A stretch of 64,000 nucleotides of DNA from Malaya genurostris (taxonomy: Eukaryota; Arthropoda; Insecta; Diptera; Culicidae): the NCBI RefSeq assembly GCF_030247185.1, contig NC_080571.1, positions 147,128,389-147,192,388 of the forward strand, given 5' to 3'. The position numbers and the translations under genes are program-made. A model generated the notes under the pieces. It was not told the origin of the DNA and ran no database searches. It worked only from the letters and a program-made list of their open reading frames with translations. Every line of letters begins with the position of its first letter. Position 1 is the first letter of the stretch. This document shows positions 45,954-56,095 of this stretch, piece after piece.

Positions 45954-47157
45954 AAGCTTGCTTCATTTAGAATTGGAACAAACTTTTGCTCATATTGTGG
46001 CTCATATATATCAACATGGAAGCCGAAAGAAGGAAAAAAAAAATTGTGCACAGTTATTTGGAAAATCCATTGTGGTCTGCATCTAAGCTAGCTAAACAGC
46101 TGAAATTGCCCAGAAATACCGAATGGCGCGTTTTCAAACGGTATAAGGAAAGATTGACGACGATTCGGAAGTGGAGACCAATCGTCGGAGTGGAACTGTC
46201 GATCGGAAACTGCGTGGTAAGATGTTGAAGACGATTAAGAGGAATCCTAATCTGTCGGACCGTGATTTGGCCAGAAAATTTGGTACTGCCCATAGTACCG
46301 TGAGAAGAACTCGACTCCGGGAAGGAATCAAGTCGTATCGAGGTAGCAAACAGCCAAATCGAACCATAAAACAGAATAGTGTGGTCAAAATTAGTGGTCG
46401 GAAACTATATGACCAGGTGCTGACCAAGTTCAACGGGTGTCTTCTGATGGACGATGAAACCTATGTCAAGGCTGACTTCAGGCAAATCCCAGGTCAAAGA
46501 TTTTACTTGGCAACGGCTCGGGGGGATGTTCCAGCCAAATTTAAATTTGTTTTTGCCGACAAATTTGCAAGAAAATTTATGATTTGGCCGGGCATTTGCA
46601 GCTGCGGCAAAAAAACAAAGTTTTCGTTACAAATAAGACAATGACATCGGAACTATACCAAAAAGAGTGTCTCCAAAAACGAATTTTGCCGTTCATTCGA
46701 TCCCACGACCATTCTGTAATGTTTTGGCCAGATTTGGCAAGTTGTCATTACAGCAAAGCCGTTTAAGAATGGTATGCAGAGAAAGTGGTCCAGTTTGTTC
46801 CGAAAAACCTTAACCCACTCAACTGCCCCCAGTTCCGCCCTATTGAGAAATACTGGGCAATTATGAAGAGGAGACTCAAGGCAAAGGGAAACGTTGTCAA
46901 AGACATCAATCAGATGACGACCTGGTGGAATAAGATAGCTAAAACGATGGACGAAGAAGGTGTGCGCCGCCTACTGAGCCGTGTTACAGGAAAAATTCGA
47001 GAATTCCTTCAAAACCGTGACGAATAATTTTATCCGTATTTTTTCTTAAAAGTATGAAGAAAACGCTACATTTGTATAAAAAAAGATCTTGAATACAATA
47101 ATAAATAACTGATATACAGGCAATTGTCTTTGTTCCAATTCTAAATGAAGCAAGCTT
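45954..47157 (+). mobile_element. Tc1/mariner-superfamily DD37E element (ITmD37E-like)
   Basis: A 1204-bp element inside gypsy gag. The inverted ends AAGCTTGCTTCATTTAGAAT are matched at the right end (reverse), and TA lies at 45952-45953 and 47158-47159. It holds one transposase gene. The 37-residue spacing between the last two catalytic residues defines the DD37E group, described from mosquitoes. Confidence 0.93.
46016..47027 (+). pseudogene. DD37E transposase, three lesions
   Basis: ATG at 46016 (AACATGGAAGCC). N-terminal HTH: ENPLWSASKLAKQLKLPRN and NLSDRDLARKFGTAHSTVRR. Catalytic blocks are LLMDDETYVKADF (Asp), VMFWPDLASCHY (Asp) and NCPQFRPIEKYWA (Glu, 37 residues further if the stop is counted). 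Lesions: a frameshift near 46170, a frameshift in an A tract near 46612, and an in-frame TAA at about 46765. The C-terminus KIREFLQNRDE ends at 47027. Normal length would be about 335 aa. Confidence 0.93.
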
Positions 47158-47551
47158 TAGTACCATGTTGTAAAAGCTTCATCCCTATTCATAGACTCTG
47201 GAAAGCTATTATATGAATCCATCGTGAATATATTATCACTCTATATCACCCTATAATCAAAACGGACCAACACAATCAAACTCTCATTTCAACAGCGAAA
47301 ACTAAGTCAAACCAATGAATATTGTCTGCTAAATCAAATCGGCTTGTTCCATGAATAGAGTCCAATTCCATCAAGTGTTTCACCGGCTCGACATGCACAA
47401 CTATATCCAATATGGGAATGCAAATGAATCGAACAAATATCATTTAAGAAACCAAAGCAGACAATTCGCGATAAATTAATTGTTAATTTGTCGTTCCTCC
47501 CCTTCACAAATGAGAAAAATATTTTACTCTGAAATATTTTTTTTTCTTTTA

Positions 47552-47563
47552 CGTTGGGCGCCA
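47552..47563 (-). promoter_or_regulatory. primer binding site (tRNA-Lys type)
   Basis: The minus strand reads TGGCGCCCAACG, two bases after the LTR end. It matches the 3' end of a tRNA-Lys used by several retroelements. Confidence 0.85.
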
Positions 47564-47565
47564 AT

Positions 47566-49209
47566 TGTTAGTCTCTCTAACAAATTTTATATATATTTCT
47601 TTTGTGAAAAGTAGTGAAAAGCTCTACTTTATCTGCTGACCAGAGGACACCATGACGACAAATTAACACTTACCCGTTCATTTGAGACTACCGATTCACA
47701 AAGATTTCTTTTTTAAAAGTACACAATAGCGATTTTAATAACCCAACCATAATTTATTCAAATTTAAACAAAAGAAGAACCTTAAATAGAAACTACGGAG
47801 ATATATGTATATTCATCTTGTAGATATTAATTATATTTATTAAAGAAAAAACAATATTTCAAGGTGCGATACGTTGGCTAGCATGCTGCGGCCGGGTTGG
47901 GCGCCTTCGATGGTCCCATGTGGACTGACGATATAGTGCCCGATGATTTCGGGAGCGAGAGTAAAACGGTTTCACATACCTTCGGCTGCGACGCTCCGGT
48001 CGCTCGTGGTCTGGTAGTGGTGTGGAGAATTGCCAATACTTATCTCCGAGTACAGCTTCGTATGCTGTGGGTGCTGCTGGGGCCACTGCGGTGATCGGTA
48101 ATGGTTTTTGAGCAAGCACTTTGTGGGTTCGGGATCGCGGGACCGTATGTTGATGAACGGTCGTGACGGACTCGGACGGACACTAGGTTTTCAGGGGGTA
48201 TCACAGTGCACTATAGTATTGAGTGGGTTTTTTATTAGAGGGAAAGACGCACTTAACTATATCGGGCATACGCTACCGATAGGACCCTCTAACGAGTTCC
48301 AATTATCACTTCCGGGTCACTATGGTACGTTTTCGGTCCCAGAGGACACCACTTCGCGATCATTCCCTCAAGTCTGTCACACGCGTTCACGCACAAACAG
48401 TTAATTCGTGATACACTTCACTTTTTGCCCGATGTAACGTTTATCAAACCCTTCTGGGCTGATTTTGTCCGAGTATCCGCGATTCCGACTACTAGTCTCG
48501 ACTCTATAGTAGAGTATCTAACAAAATAGACCCGATCCATGTTCCGGAGGTTCTTTTATACCTCTCGCTCTCGCTAAATCCTCTCTCTTTAGCTCGCCTG
48601 ATCATCCGGAAACGGACATCTGAATTCGTTATCATCCGAACGCAACGATGATAGTAGTGTAAATCGGTCATAACGACGATCGAACTAATCAATAATTGTC
48701 ATACTATTTTAACCTAGCTAAAGAAATAACCAAATGACTGAGAGCGATGGTAACCTCCTATCTAGGCGCCGAACGGGAAGTAAACATTTTGTTTATGGTT
48801 TGAGAATCCATGTACTAGTATGAATATGTTTAATTGCCGTTTTTGATCTTAGATGGTGTAACATATTAATTAATTGGTCGCATGCATCACCTACATCGAC
48901 AAAATTGGTTCAAAGAATTGCCCCGTGAAAATTCATTTGGTTTCGATTTATTCGGTGCTAATAATAATCGCTCTCCGGGCGTTAATCATTATCTACGATA
49001 TTGATGTATTTTAATTACATTGGAAATGCGCCTGATCAAGCGATATGATCAGTTCTGCCCGATAGTTAGATAATCATTTACCGTCAACTTCCTTTTATAG
49101 CAAACCAGAAATAGTGAAAACAATATTTTGATACAAAAATAACATGGTAGTAACAGTTGTTGTTAAAACTATTAAGTCTTTAATGAACCATTGTAACACG
49201 CAGGTTACA
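47566..49209 (-). repeat. complete 5' LTR, 1644 bp
   Basis: Starts TGTAACC (49209) and ends ACTAACA (47566). The U3 TATA box (TATAAAAG) is at 48560-48553. AATAAA signals on the minus strand are at 47841-47836 and 47758-47753, so R is long. The GC-rich part (47880-48100) is unlike the rest and could code spuriously. It is flanked on the right by family A copy A5. Confidence 0.92.
48553..48560 (-). promoter_or_regulatory. LTR TATA box
   Basis: TATAAAAG in U3 of the 5' LTR, about 650 bp from the LTR start. It is absent from the truncated 3' LTR. Confidence 0.75.
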
Positions 49210-49212
49210 TGA

Positions 49213-50476
49213 TGATACTGAAGGCTATGCAATCACTGTGAAAACCGACTTTTTAACCGAGGCCCGGAGGGCCGAATGTCATATATCATTCAACTTAGCT
49301 CGACGAACTGAGCAAATGTCTCTGTGTGTGCCGTGTTTGTGTGTATGTGTGTATGTATGTAACAAATATATGCACTCACTTTTCTTGGAGATGGCTGAGC
49401 CGGTTTTCACAAACTAAGATATAGGATGATGTGCTTGAAAAAAAAATGGGAAAAATATGCACTCACTTTTTTCAGAAATGACTGAACCGGTTTTCACAAA
49501 ATAAGATTCAAATAAAAGATCTAGTGGTGCCATAGCCTGCTATTGAATTTCATTTGGATCTGACTTCCGGTTCCGGAGTTACATGGTAATATGTGAAAAC
49601 GATAGCCAAAAACAGGTAAAAAATCCAAAAAACTGTCTGATAAAATCTTTTAGTTTGCAGAGCTTGTTAGTTTGAGGGCATAAATGCGTGCTTTGTTCTA
49701 TTTCGTACACGCTATGAAGATATCGAAACGGGTACTGATTGCTACTAGTGTGTAATATTGGTAAAAAACGGTGTTGCGGTTGAAAACAATTATAGCTATT
49801 TTATGATCAGTACGACCGAAAGAATAAACTAATGTCAATGAATTCAAATTTATTTGGAAAAATATGATATTTTCACATCCGGTAGTGCAGTAATACCGTG
49901 CCGGTGGTGTAATGGTGCAAACAATAATAATAAAAGTAATAATCTTACTGAATGCTGCTGACTCATGCTGTTTAGCTTGGCTTACAGGTTAGCTTTGTTT
50001 GTTAGATTTCGTTTAATTGGTTTAATCGAAATAGAACATGAAATTGTAAGTCTAGGTTTAACTATTTTCAAAACTGTTCCAATTTTTAAGTTATATTCGT
50101 TGCTGGCAAACAAACCAACTTCGGCTATACCGGTCATCTGAATCCGGTTTCGGAAGAATTGGAAATGGTGATTAAAAACTGCAAAAGCGTTTCACTCACT
50201 TTCCTTCAAGATGGCCAAATCGACTTTCACAAACTTATAGGTTCAAAAAAAAGTTTTACAGTTTCATACGGAATTCCTAAATTTGTTGTTGATACTACTT
50301 TCGGTTCCGGAACTACAGAATAAACAGGATTTGTAGAGTTTGTTAGATTAGGTCCGAACAAACTTTCCTTTTTCTACTCAATGAAAAGTTGTTTTTGAGA
50401 ATTCCACAGTAATATTTTTGATGTTATGAGGGATATGAGAAAGGCATCATTACACCACTAGGTGGATTAAAACAGG
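49213..50476 (-). mobile_element. family A element, copy A5
   Basis: Reversed. The 3' block (GCAATCACTGTGAAAACCG, GAGCAAATGTCTCTGTGTG) starts directly after the gypsy LTR without the terminal hairpin. Units with CCGGTTTTCACAAA and CTTCCGGTTCCGGAG follow, then the long middle and the 5' end GGCATCATTACACCACTAGG / TGGATTAAAACAGG at 50476. A second A-family piece in the same direction follows at 50484-50640 (GAAGCACCGAAAGTAG, CTTGAACCGATTTTCACG), so A5 sits inside an older copy. Confidence 0.85.
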
Positions 50477-50792
50477 TTTTTTAGTTTCGGAAGCACCGAA
50501 AGTAGTAAAGCAAAACACCAAAAATATATTTCACTTCGATTTCTCAGCTATGCTTGAACCGATTTTCACGAATTTTGGTTTGAATTGAAGCTCACATTGT
50601 CTCAAAAGCTGTTATGAAATTCAATCTGGAACCGACTTCTTGCTTTTATCATGTTCGTTACTCTTACAAGTTGATGAGTAGTTGAATGTTCATGACGAAA
50701 TTCAAACTGCTCTGGTAAAAAAATTGAATTCTCATTTATATAAGTATGTTAGTACTTTCGTTTGTATCTCGTATAAATTTGAATTCATAGAT

Positions 50793-51120
50793 ATGGCAAC
50801 AAAAAGAAAAATCAAGTCTCCAGATGGACCAACATTGAAGCAAAAAGTTCTGAGTATAATCAGAGAAGAAAATGGAATTATTTTTTGTGGTGTTGATAAA
50901 ACTTTTGGTTATAATTTGTTAATATGATGTCTTCGACTTCACCCAACTATTTACAATATTCTCGAAATTGGTGATAAAATATTAGAAGTAGAAGAGTCGA
51001 CTAGCTGTACTGCGAAACATAAAATGAGCAAACCCGACGATACTGCACTAGTTAGAGTATCCAAACGGAAAGTCTTTGATGGTGTTTTTTTTCAATTATA
51101 TAATTTTGAAGGCACACTGC
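50793..51120 (+). pseudogene. pogo/Tigger-like N-terminal DNA-binding fragment
   Basis: ATG at 50793 starts MATKRKIKSPDGPTLKQKV, the usual opening of a CENP-B-type HTH in pogo-like transposases. After a stop at 50926 another frame gives RLHPTIYNILEIGDKILEVE, which fits the second helix (T...IL..K..IL). The catalytic domain is absent. Its 3' half lies in the left arm of the large palindrome, so part of it is duplicated in reverse at 51780-51942. Confidence 0.5.
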
Positions 51121-51942
51121 TTAAGCTCTAAGATGTCAAGGGCTTTTTCTAATTTTAATTAATAACTAACATAAAACTGGGATAGTATATTTAGATAATG
51201 TCGTATTGGGGTTGCAGTGGTCGACTTTGGCAGATACAGCCTACAGCTGGCGATCGGCACCGTCCGGCGTATTGAATGTAACACGTTGGTAAGTATCTAT
51301 GTTGGCCGATTTTTTCACTCCGTGTGGGTTCGCGAGGAAAACCCCCAGGCTACGAATACCCGGCGGGTGGCCCGTATGCTTTTCATAGACTTCAGCGGCC
51401 TTCCGTGGCAATGATGATAATGTTACGGAAAAGAATGGAAAAAAAAATAGAAAAGATCATTGCCACGGAAGGCCGCTGAAGTCTATGAAAAGCATACGGG
51501 CCCACCCGCCCGGGTATTCGTAGCCTGGGGGTTTTCCTCGCGAACCCCACACGGAGTGAAAAAATCGGCCAACATAGATACTTACCAACGTGTTACATTC
51601 AATACGCCGGACGGTTGCCGATCGCCCAGCTGTAGGCTGTAATCTGCCAAAGTCGACCACTGCAACCCCAATACGACATTATCTAAATATACTATCCCCA
51701 GTTTTATGTTAGTTATTAATTAAAATTAGAAAAAGCCCTCTGACATCTTAGAGCTTAAGCAGTGTGCCTTCAAAATTATATAATTGAAAAAAACACCATC
51801 AAAGACTTTCCGTTTGGATACTCTAACTAGTGCCCAGTATCGTTCGGGTTTGCTCATTTTATGTTTCGCAGTACAGCTAGTCGACTCTTCTACTTCTAAT
51901 ATTTTATCACCAATTTCGAGAATATTGTAAATAGTTGGGTGA
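50939..51942. repeat. near-perfect 1-kb palindrome (arms about 480 bp, 40-bp spacer)
   Basis: The left arm 50939-51415 and right arm 51456-51942 are reverse complements with only scattered differences and a few indels. The spacer is 51416-51455. The arms hold the pogo-like fragment outside and a GC-rich segment inside (51200-51415: GTCGACTTTGGCAGAT, CCTC..GAAAACCCCCAGG). The right arm joins the I-clade LINE at 51942/51943. Confidence 0.95.
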
Positions 51943-53454
51943 TGTTCTGATTGAAGATGCCGAAGCCTGTGGACTCGTTGATGTTTGATCCGTCAGTGTA
52001 AAACATCTGTTCACAGTTGACTGTTCTAAATTTACTATAAAAAATATTTTGGCCACTTGAGGGCGCACGTGATCCGGAATTTCACGAATCAGAAGTATCC
52101 AAGAAGTTGGAAGCAAACGAAGAAGAATAAATATTCTGAGCCTTGTAATCCAAATACAAGGCCATTAAACGGGTTTGAGAATTATGCTCGACAAGCCATT
52201 CGAAGTTTTCAATCACTATCGGATTTAAGATATCGCATCGGATTAGCAATCGATATGAGAGATCCCAGAATCGATTTTTCAACGGTAAGACTCCCGCAAG
52301 CACTTCGAGGCAATACGTAGACAACGATACTGAATTCTTTCCAGTTTAATGAAATTGAGTCCGGAGCAGAGTTCGGGCATACTTTTTTAGTGAAATCGAA
52401 TATCGATGCTTCTTTTGTTAATCCGTTAACAAACCGGCGCCAGTAACCGCGTTCTTTTGCTTTAATTAAGTTCTTTATTTGCTTGTCTAACGTTGCGTAA
52501 TTATGATAATTATCAGGTGTTCCATTGGCTCTAAACTGTTTGAACGCTGAGGTTCTTTCCGCGTTCAATACTCTTTGTCCCACCACGGATTGGGAGGACG
52601 GATGTTAGTTTTCGCGCCGGGTACACGTTTCGTCTGAGCTTGAATCGCGGAGTCGAGAATCAAGCCAACCAAAAACGCGTACTCTTCCTCCAGAGGAAGT
52701 TCTTGTGTTGTTTCCAGTTTCTCAGACATCGAATTTGCGTAATATTTTCAATCAATATTTCGTTTGAGATCATACGAAACATTGATTATCTCCGATGGTC
52801 TTAATCCGCGATTGAAATTACGATAACTAGATGACCGCTACCGTGGGGATTGGGGATTACTCTCCACTTGCAATCCAACCGTAGCGATGTCGAGCAAAGG
52901 GATAAATCCAGCACACTTGGTCTTGCTGGTGGTGCAGGGATCCGTGTCATTTCTCCCGTATTCAAGATTGTCATATTGAAGTTGTCGAAAATATCATGGA
53001 TCATAGCTGATCTGTTATCGTCGTGAAGACAGCCCCATACCGTACCGTGTGAGTCAAAGTCTCCTAAAACCAACGTTGGTGCGGGAAGGAGTTCTATGAT
53101 ATCACTGATGTAGATAGAAGCAATGCAAAAGCCTTTTTTGCCTTCCATTGTTACCTGACATGCAACTACTTCAATGCCTGGTATCGAGCGGAGTTTAATT
53201 TTTTAGAAGGAATATCACTTTTTGATTCCTAAAAGTTCTTCTTCCTAGGGGTTTTCTCGATCCAAACGAATAATATTGAAATTGTGTAAGTTGAGAGATA
53301 TTTCAGAAGTTAACCAAGTTTCGCACAATGCTAATGCATCGCAATTCATGGTATATAATAGATGTTTGAAGTAATCAATTTTTAGGATGATACTTCTGCA
53401 GCTCCATTGTAAAACAGTGATCCAATCCGTGACCTCATTGGATAAATTTTCCAT
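51943..53454 (-). pseudogene. I-clade LINE ORF2 (endonuclease, RT remnants, RNase H start)
   Basis: From 53454: ITVLQWSCRSI and ALALCETWLTSE (endonuclease N-terminus, catalytic Glu). Then 53148-52801 has VLGDFDSHGTVWG, PSVLDLSLCS and HGSGHLVIVI, which carry the Asp/Asn and the His-like end of the AP-endonuclease fold; the usual final Ser-Asp-His is Gly-Ser-Gly-His. 52586-52330 is the linker (LIKAKERGYWRRFV). 52324-52082 is the post-RT region (LEVLAGVLPLKNRFWDLS). After frame changes RNase H opens with MFYTDGSNINES near 52000. Catalytic RT boxes are missing. Confidence 0.85.
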
Positions 53455-53587
53455 CGAAGAATACGATCGCTGAAAAAAGGGGCCATTTTACAGTCAACTG
53501 TTTCAAACACGTCTCAGCTACGGGTACAAAGGTCATCAAAAGACCTTTCAAGGGGTCAGAGATATAGAGTTTTAAAAATCCAGTCCA

Positions 53588-54813
53588 CTACATATCAGAA
53601 AATTTAATAAATCCAGCATTTGGTTGATTCTTTGACTGGTCTTTAGGGGCAATGAAGTTTTTTTTTGTCTTAGGAAGTGTTGGAAACTTGTTATCAGATC
53701 TCAGTTTTTCTAGATCAGGAGTTATTTTTTGCTTCGCTGTTTTACTAACACTTCCATTAGCTGTTACTTCTGGGGGCCCCTCAAGGGCCACCTCCGAACC
53801 CTTACTTGGTTTTCAGTGTCTCTTTCGCAAGAGCCATCCGCATGACACTCTCCACACTTCGAAAAACGGGGCCGATTCGCACAATGGGAGGCTGTGTATC
53901 CAGGCCCGTACCCAGGATTTCGTTTCGGGAGGGGCCCAAAGATAAAAAAATAATCTTACTGAAGATTGATTATGTACCTAATTCTTGGTGTACCTTTTAT
54001 GGGTGTTTTTAACATACACTTTAAACTTTTCCACTGGAACTGTTACATTTTTTTACGTTTACTGTCTTGTTATTTCTGTAACACATGTCTGAGACCTTCT
54101 AAATATGTATACATAAGTTTTTGATTTCGGGAGGGGCCAGGGCCCCTCGGGCCCCCCCTCTGGGTACGTGACTGTATGTATCCTAATTTCTGGCAATTAG
54201 TATAGTTCATAACCCGCGGCACGAAAAGACGTACGGGTAGACGAATCCTAACCAGAAGGACATAATTTGACAGAGCCGAACCAGCGAAGGTCACACGATA
54301 CGAGTTCGATTTTGGATAAGATTTTGACCCATCCTCGGCGATCGATACTGAATGCAAGCGTTTGCAATCCAGTATCTTCAAACTCTTGAGTAAGGGGTTT
54401 TTGAAACCGCCAACCCCGTGCGCAAGAATATCTGCGCAAGTCAAACTTGCATCTGTGACCACGCCGTCTATTTCGACTTTGCGAGCTGGTACGCATACGC
54501 GATACTCCCACTTAAAGAGATCATTTCGAACGATCTCATTAGCCTGCTTTAAACTGGTCAACGGGACCCTGAGTTTGTCGGAACGCTTTTTTACAATTTG
54601 TGTGACAGTCGGGTAATGTGACGTCAGGTTCTTAAATAATTTCAATAAATTCAATGCTTTATCTTTTGATTTGGTCCTGAAGTACACCACATATGGACCG
54701 GTCGATAGCGAGGGTTCATTGGAATATTCCTTAATCCGAGGGGTTTTATTACTGTCAACAACAGCCAATTTGGGATCTGTCTTCGCTTCATCGTCTGGAG
54801 GGGGAGGACTCAA
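53588..54813 (-). pseudogene. I-clade LINE ORF1, interrupted by a MITE
   Basis: The RRM-like and gag-like region (YVVYFRTKSKDKALNLLKLF, LRVPLTSLKQANEIVRND, GVVTDASLTCADILAHGVG, YRVTFAGSALSNYV) is followed by the first knuckle (NYTNCQKLGY). The 274-bp MITE then intervenes. Beyond it the same frame gives ASHCANRPRFSKCGECHAD, the rest of the zinc knuckles. A Lys/Pro-rich tail ends at 53588. It binds element RNA. Confidence 0.88.
53901..54174. mobile_element. 274-bp hAT-type MITE
   Basis: The inverted ends are CAGGCCCGTACCCAG and, reversed, CAGTCACGTACCCAG. The 8-bp flanks TGTGTATC (53893-53900) and TATGTATC (54175-54182) differ by one base. GGGAGGGGCC occurs near both ends. The 8-bp duplication and CAG.G ends fit hAT. 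Confidence 0.85.
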
Positions 54814-54830
54814 TGTGCTTACTGTAGCAC

Positions 54831-56095
54831 GAGGTTATATTTGGGCAAGTGGGAAATTATAAGAGGGATGCAACAATAAACTGTAATCAGGGAAGAATAA
54901 AGAAAGAAGCAATACTAAGCTTGTTGTTTAGTTGTAAGGAACGGTCGCCAATTCAATTGATGCCAAAAAACCTCTACGAGGAAAAGAACAAAGCACCAGT
55001 TAACGGTTCAGCGTGACGGTGCAAAAAACCTCACTGAGGAAAAGACACAAATAAACTGTTTATATTTTGTATCGATTAACGGCATCACTAGCTCACAATC
55101 GACCTTGAGGACGGATTAATTCGAATTATCACTCGACCGCACTGATGCAGACAATAGAATACGGAATGACCTTGATAACGGAATAAAACAATTCTCCGCA
55201 CTATTGGAGAAACGTGAAATCACGTCCGATGTACCCGATAGTTACAGTGGAACTGATTGAAGGTGTTATTAAGCTATTGACAAAACATAATTTTCCATTT
55301 AATGCTCTTAGTTTCGAAGACATCCATGACACTATTAATGATCTTTTAGCTCCATTGATTGTAAAATTAAATAATAAGAACATACTACGTTAAGGATTTG
55401 CGGGTTGCAAATGACAGTATAATTGAGAACGAATAGAGAAATGAAATAATTTATTCAAAATTCGATACGACCACGAAGCACTACCGAAGTATATATTTCA
55501 TTCGCTGAACTAACTAGTAAACAGGATAACGAATTATTGCTTATACGAGATTGCTGAAATCAAAGCTATCTTATATCTATTACTATATGAAAATCAATGT
55601 GTTGTTTTATTGCTAGTGTGCATGCATATTCCACCATAATTCCCAAAAAAATTCAACAAATTACCACCAAATTGGCGCAGATACTTATACAGATACATAC
55701 GTGTTTCTGAAATAGATAGTCTAGGACTAACTTAATCAAGATAGACGAGAATCCTGGTTCCTTGACGAATAGAAATATTTCTTGTATCGAGTATCGTTGG
55801 GTTTTTTTCAAGAGTGAAGATGCAATAAGGATAAGAAAAGATCAAACGTGAAATAGATTTACTGAGAAACGATACATCTTAACAAGCACATTAGAACTTG
55901 TTCAGTAACACAAGTTTTTTTACTGTGAATACTTCTGGGAAATTATCAGCAACAAAAGCAATTATACATGGATTTAAACACAGCCGAAAAACTCTTAGTG
56001 TGTATAGTGTACGCAACCAATTCGTTTTACACGACATATATTGAAATACCAGAAGTCATTTGCTTTGAAAATCTAAACAAAAAAACCTGTTTTAA
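54831..56095. other. LINE leader, then 1 kb without genes
   Basis: Near 54963-55045 two similar phrases occur: AAAAAACCTCTACGAGGAAA and AAAAAACCTCACTGAGGAAA. These may belong to the I-clade 5' UTR. From 55060 to 56095 I recognise nothing. Confidence 0.4.

Larger units (their letters stand above)
43782..47222 (-). pseudogene. gypsy gag, split by a DD37E transposon
   Basis: The start ATG is at 47222. The first about 20 codons are followed by the insert 45954-47157, after which the frame resumes at 45951. Further breaks lie near 45865, 45150 and 44720. Helical N-terminal segments (45085-45828: ICREKLEEIESVLRRKGD), a Pro-rich linker and a capsid-like part (VSRWAKEKYTGEDQGL, FLFKVKNLAL) are seen. 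The nucleocapsid has two zinc knuckles, CYNCGSPSH and CLICGFKGF...C. The first lacks its last Cys (Ser) and the second has Phe instead of His. A 21-bp tandem duplication lies at 44699-44741. Confidence 0.85.
51943..54830 (-). mobile_element. I-clade LINE (MosquI-like), 3'-truncated
   Basis: Minus-strand order: 5' leader (above 54813), ORF1 (54813-53588, split by a hAT-type MITE), ORF2 (53454-51943) with endonuclease, part of RT and the start of RNase H. The remainder is replaced by the palindrome. The RT core is largely deleted between 52586 and 52324. Confidence 0.85.

Noticed and set aside
47850..48110. GC-rich minus-strand frame in the LTR considered as a gene
   Set aside because: It lies wholly within the 5' LTR, lacks known motifs and is not shared with the truncated LTR.
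51200..51660. Mirror frames in the palindrome (60-67 codons on each strand)
   Set aside because: They are the same bases read in both arms. No domain is recognised and they cross the palindrome's GC-rich inner part only.
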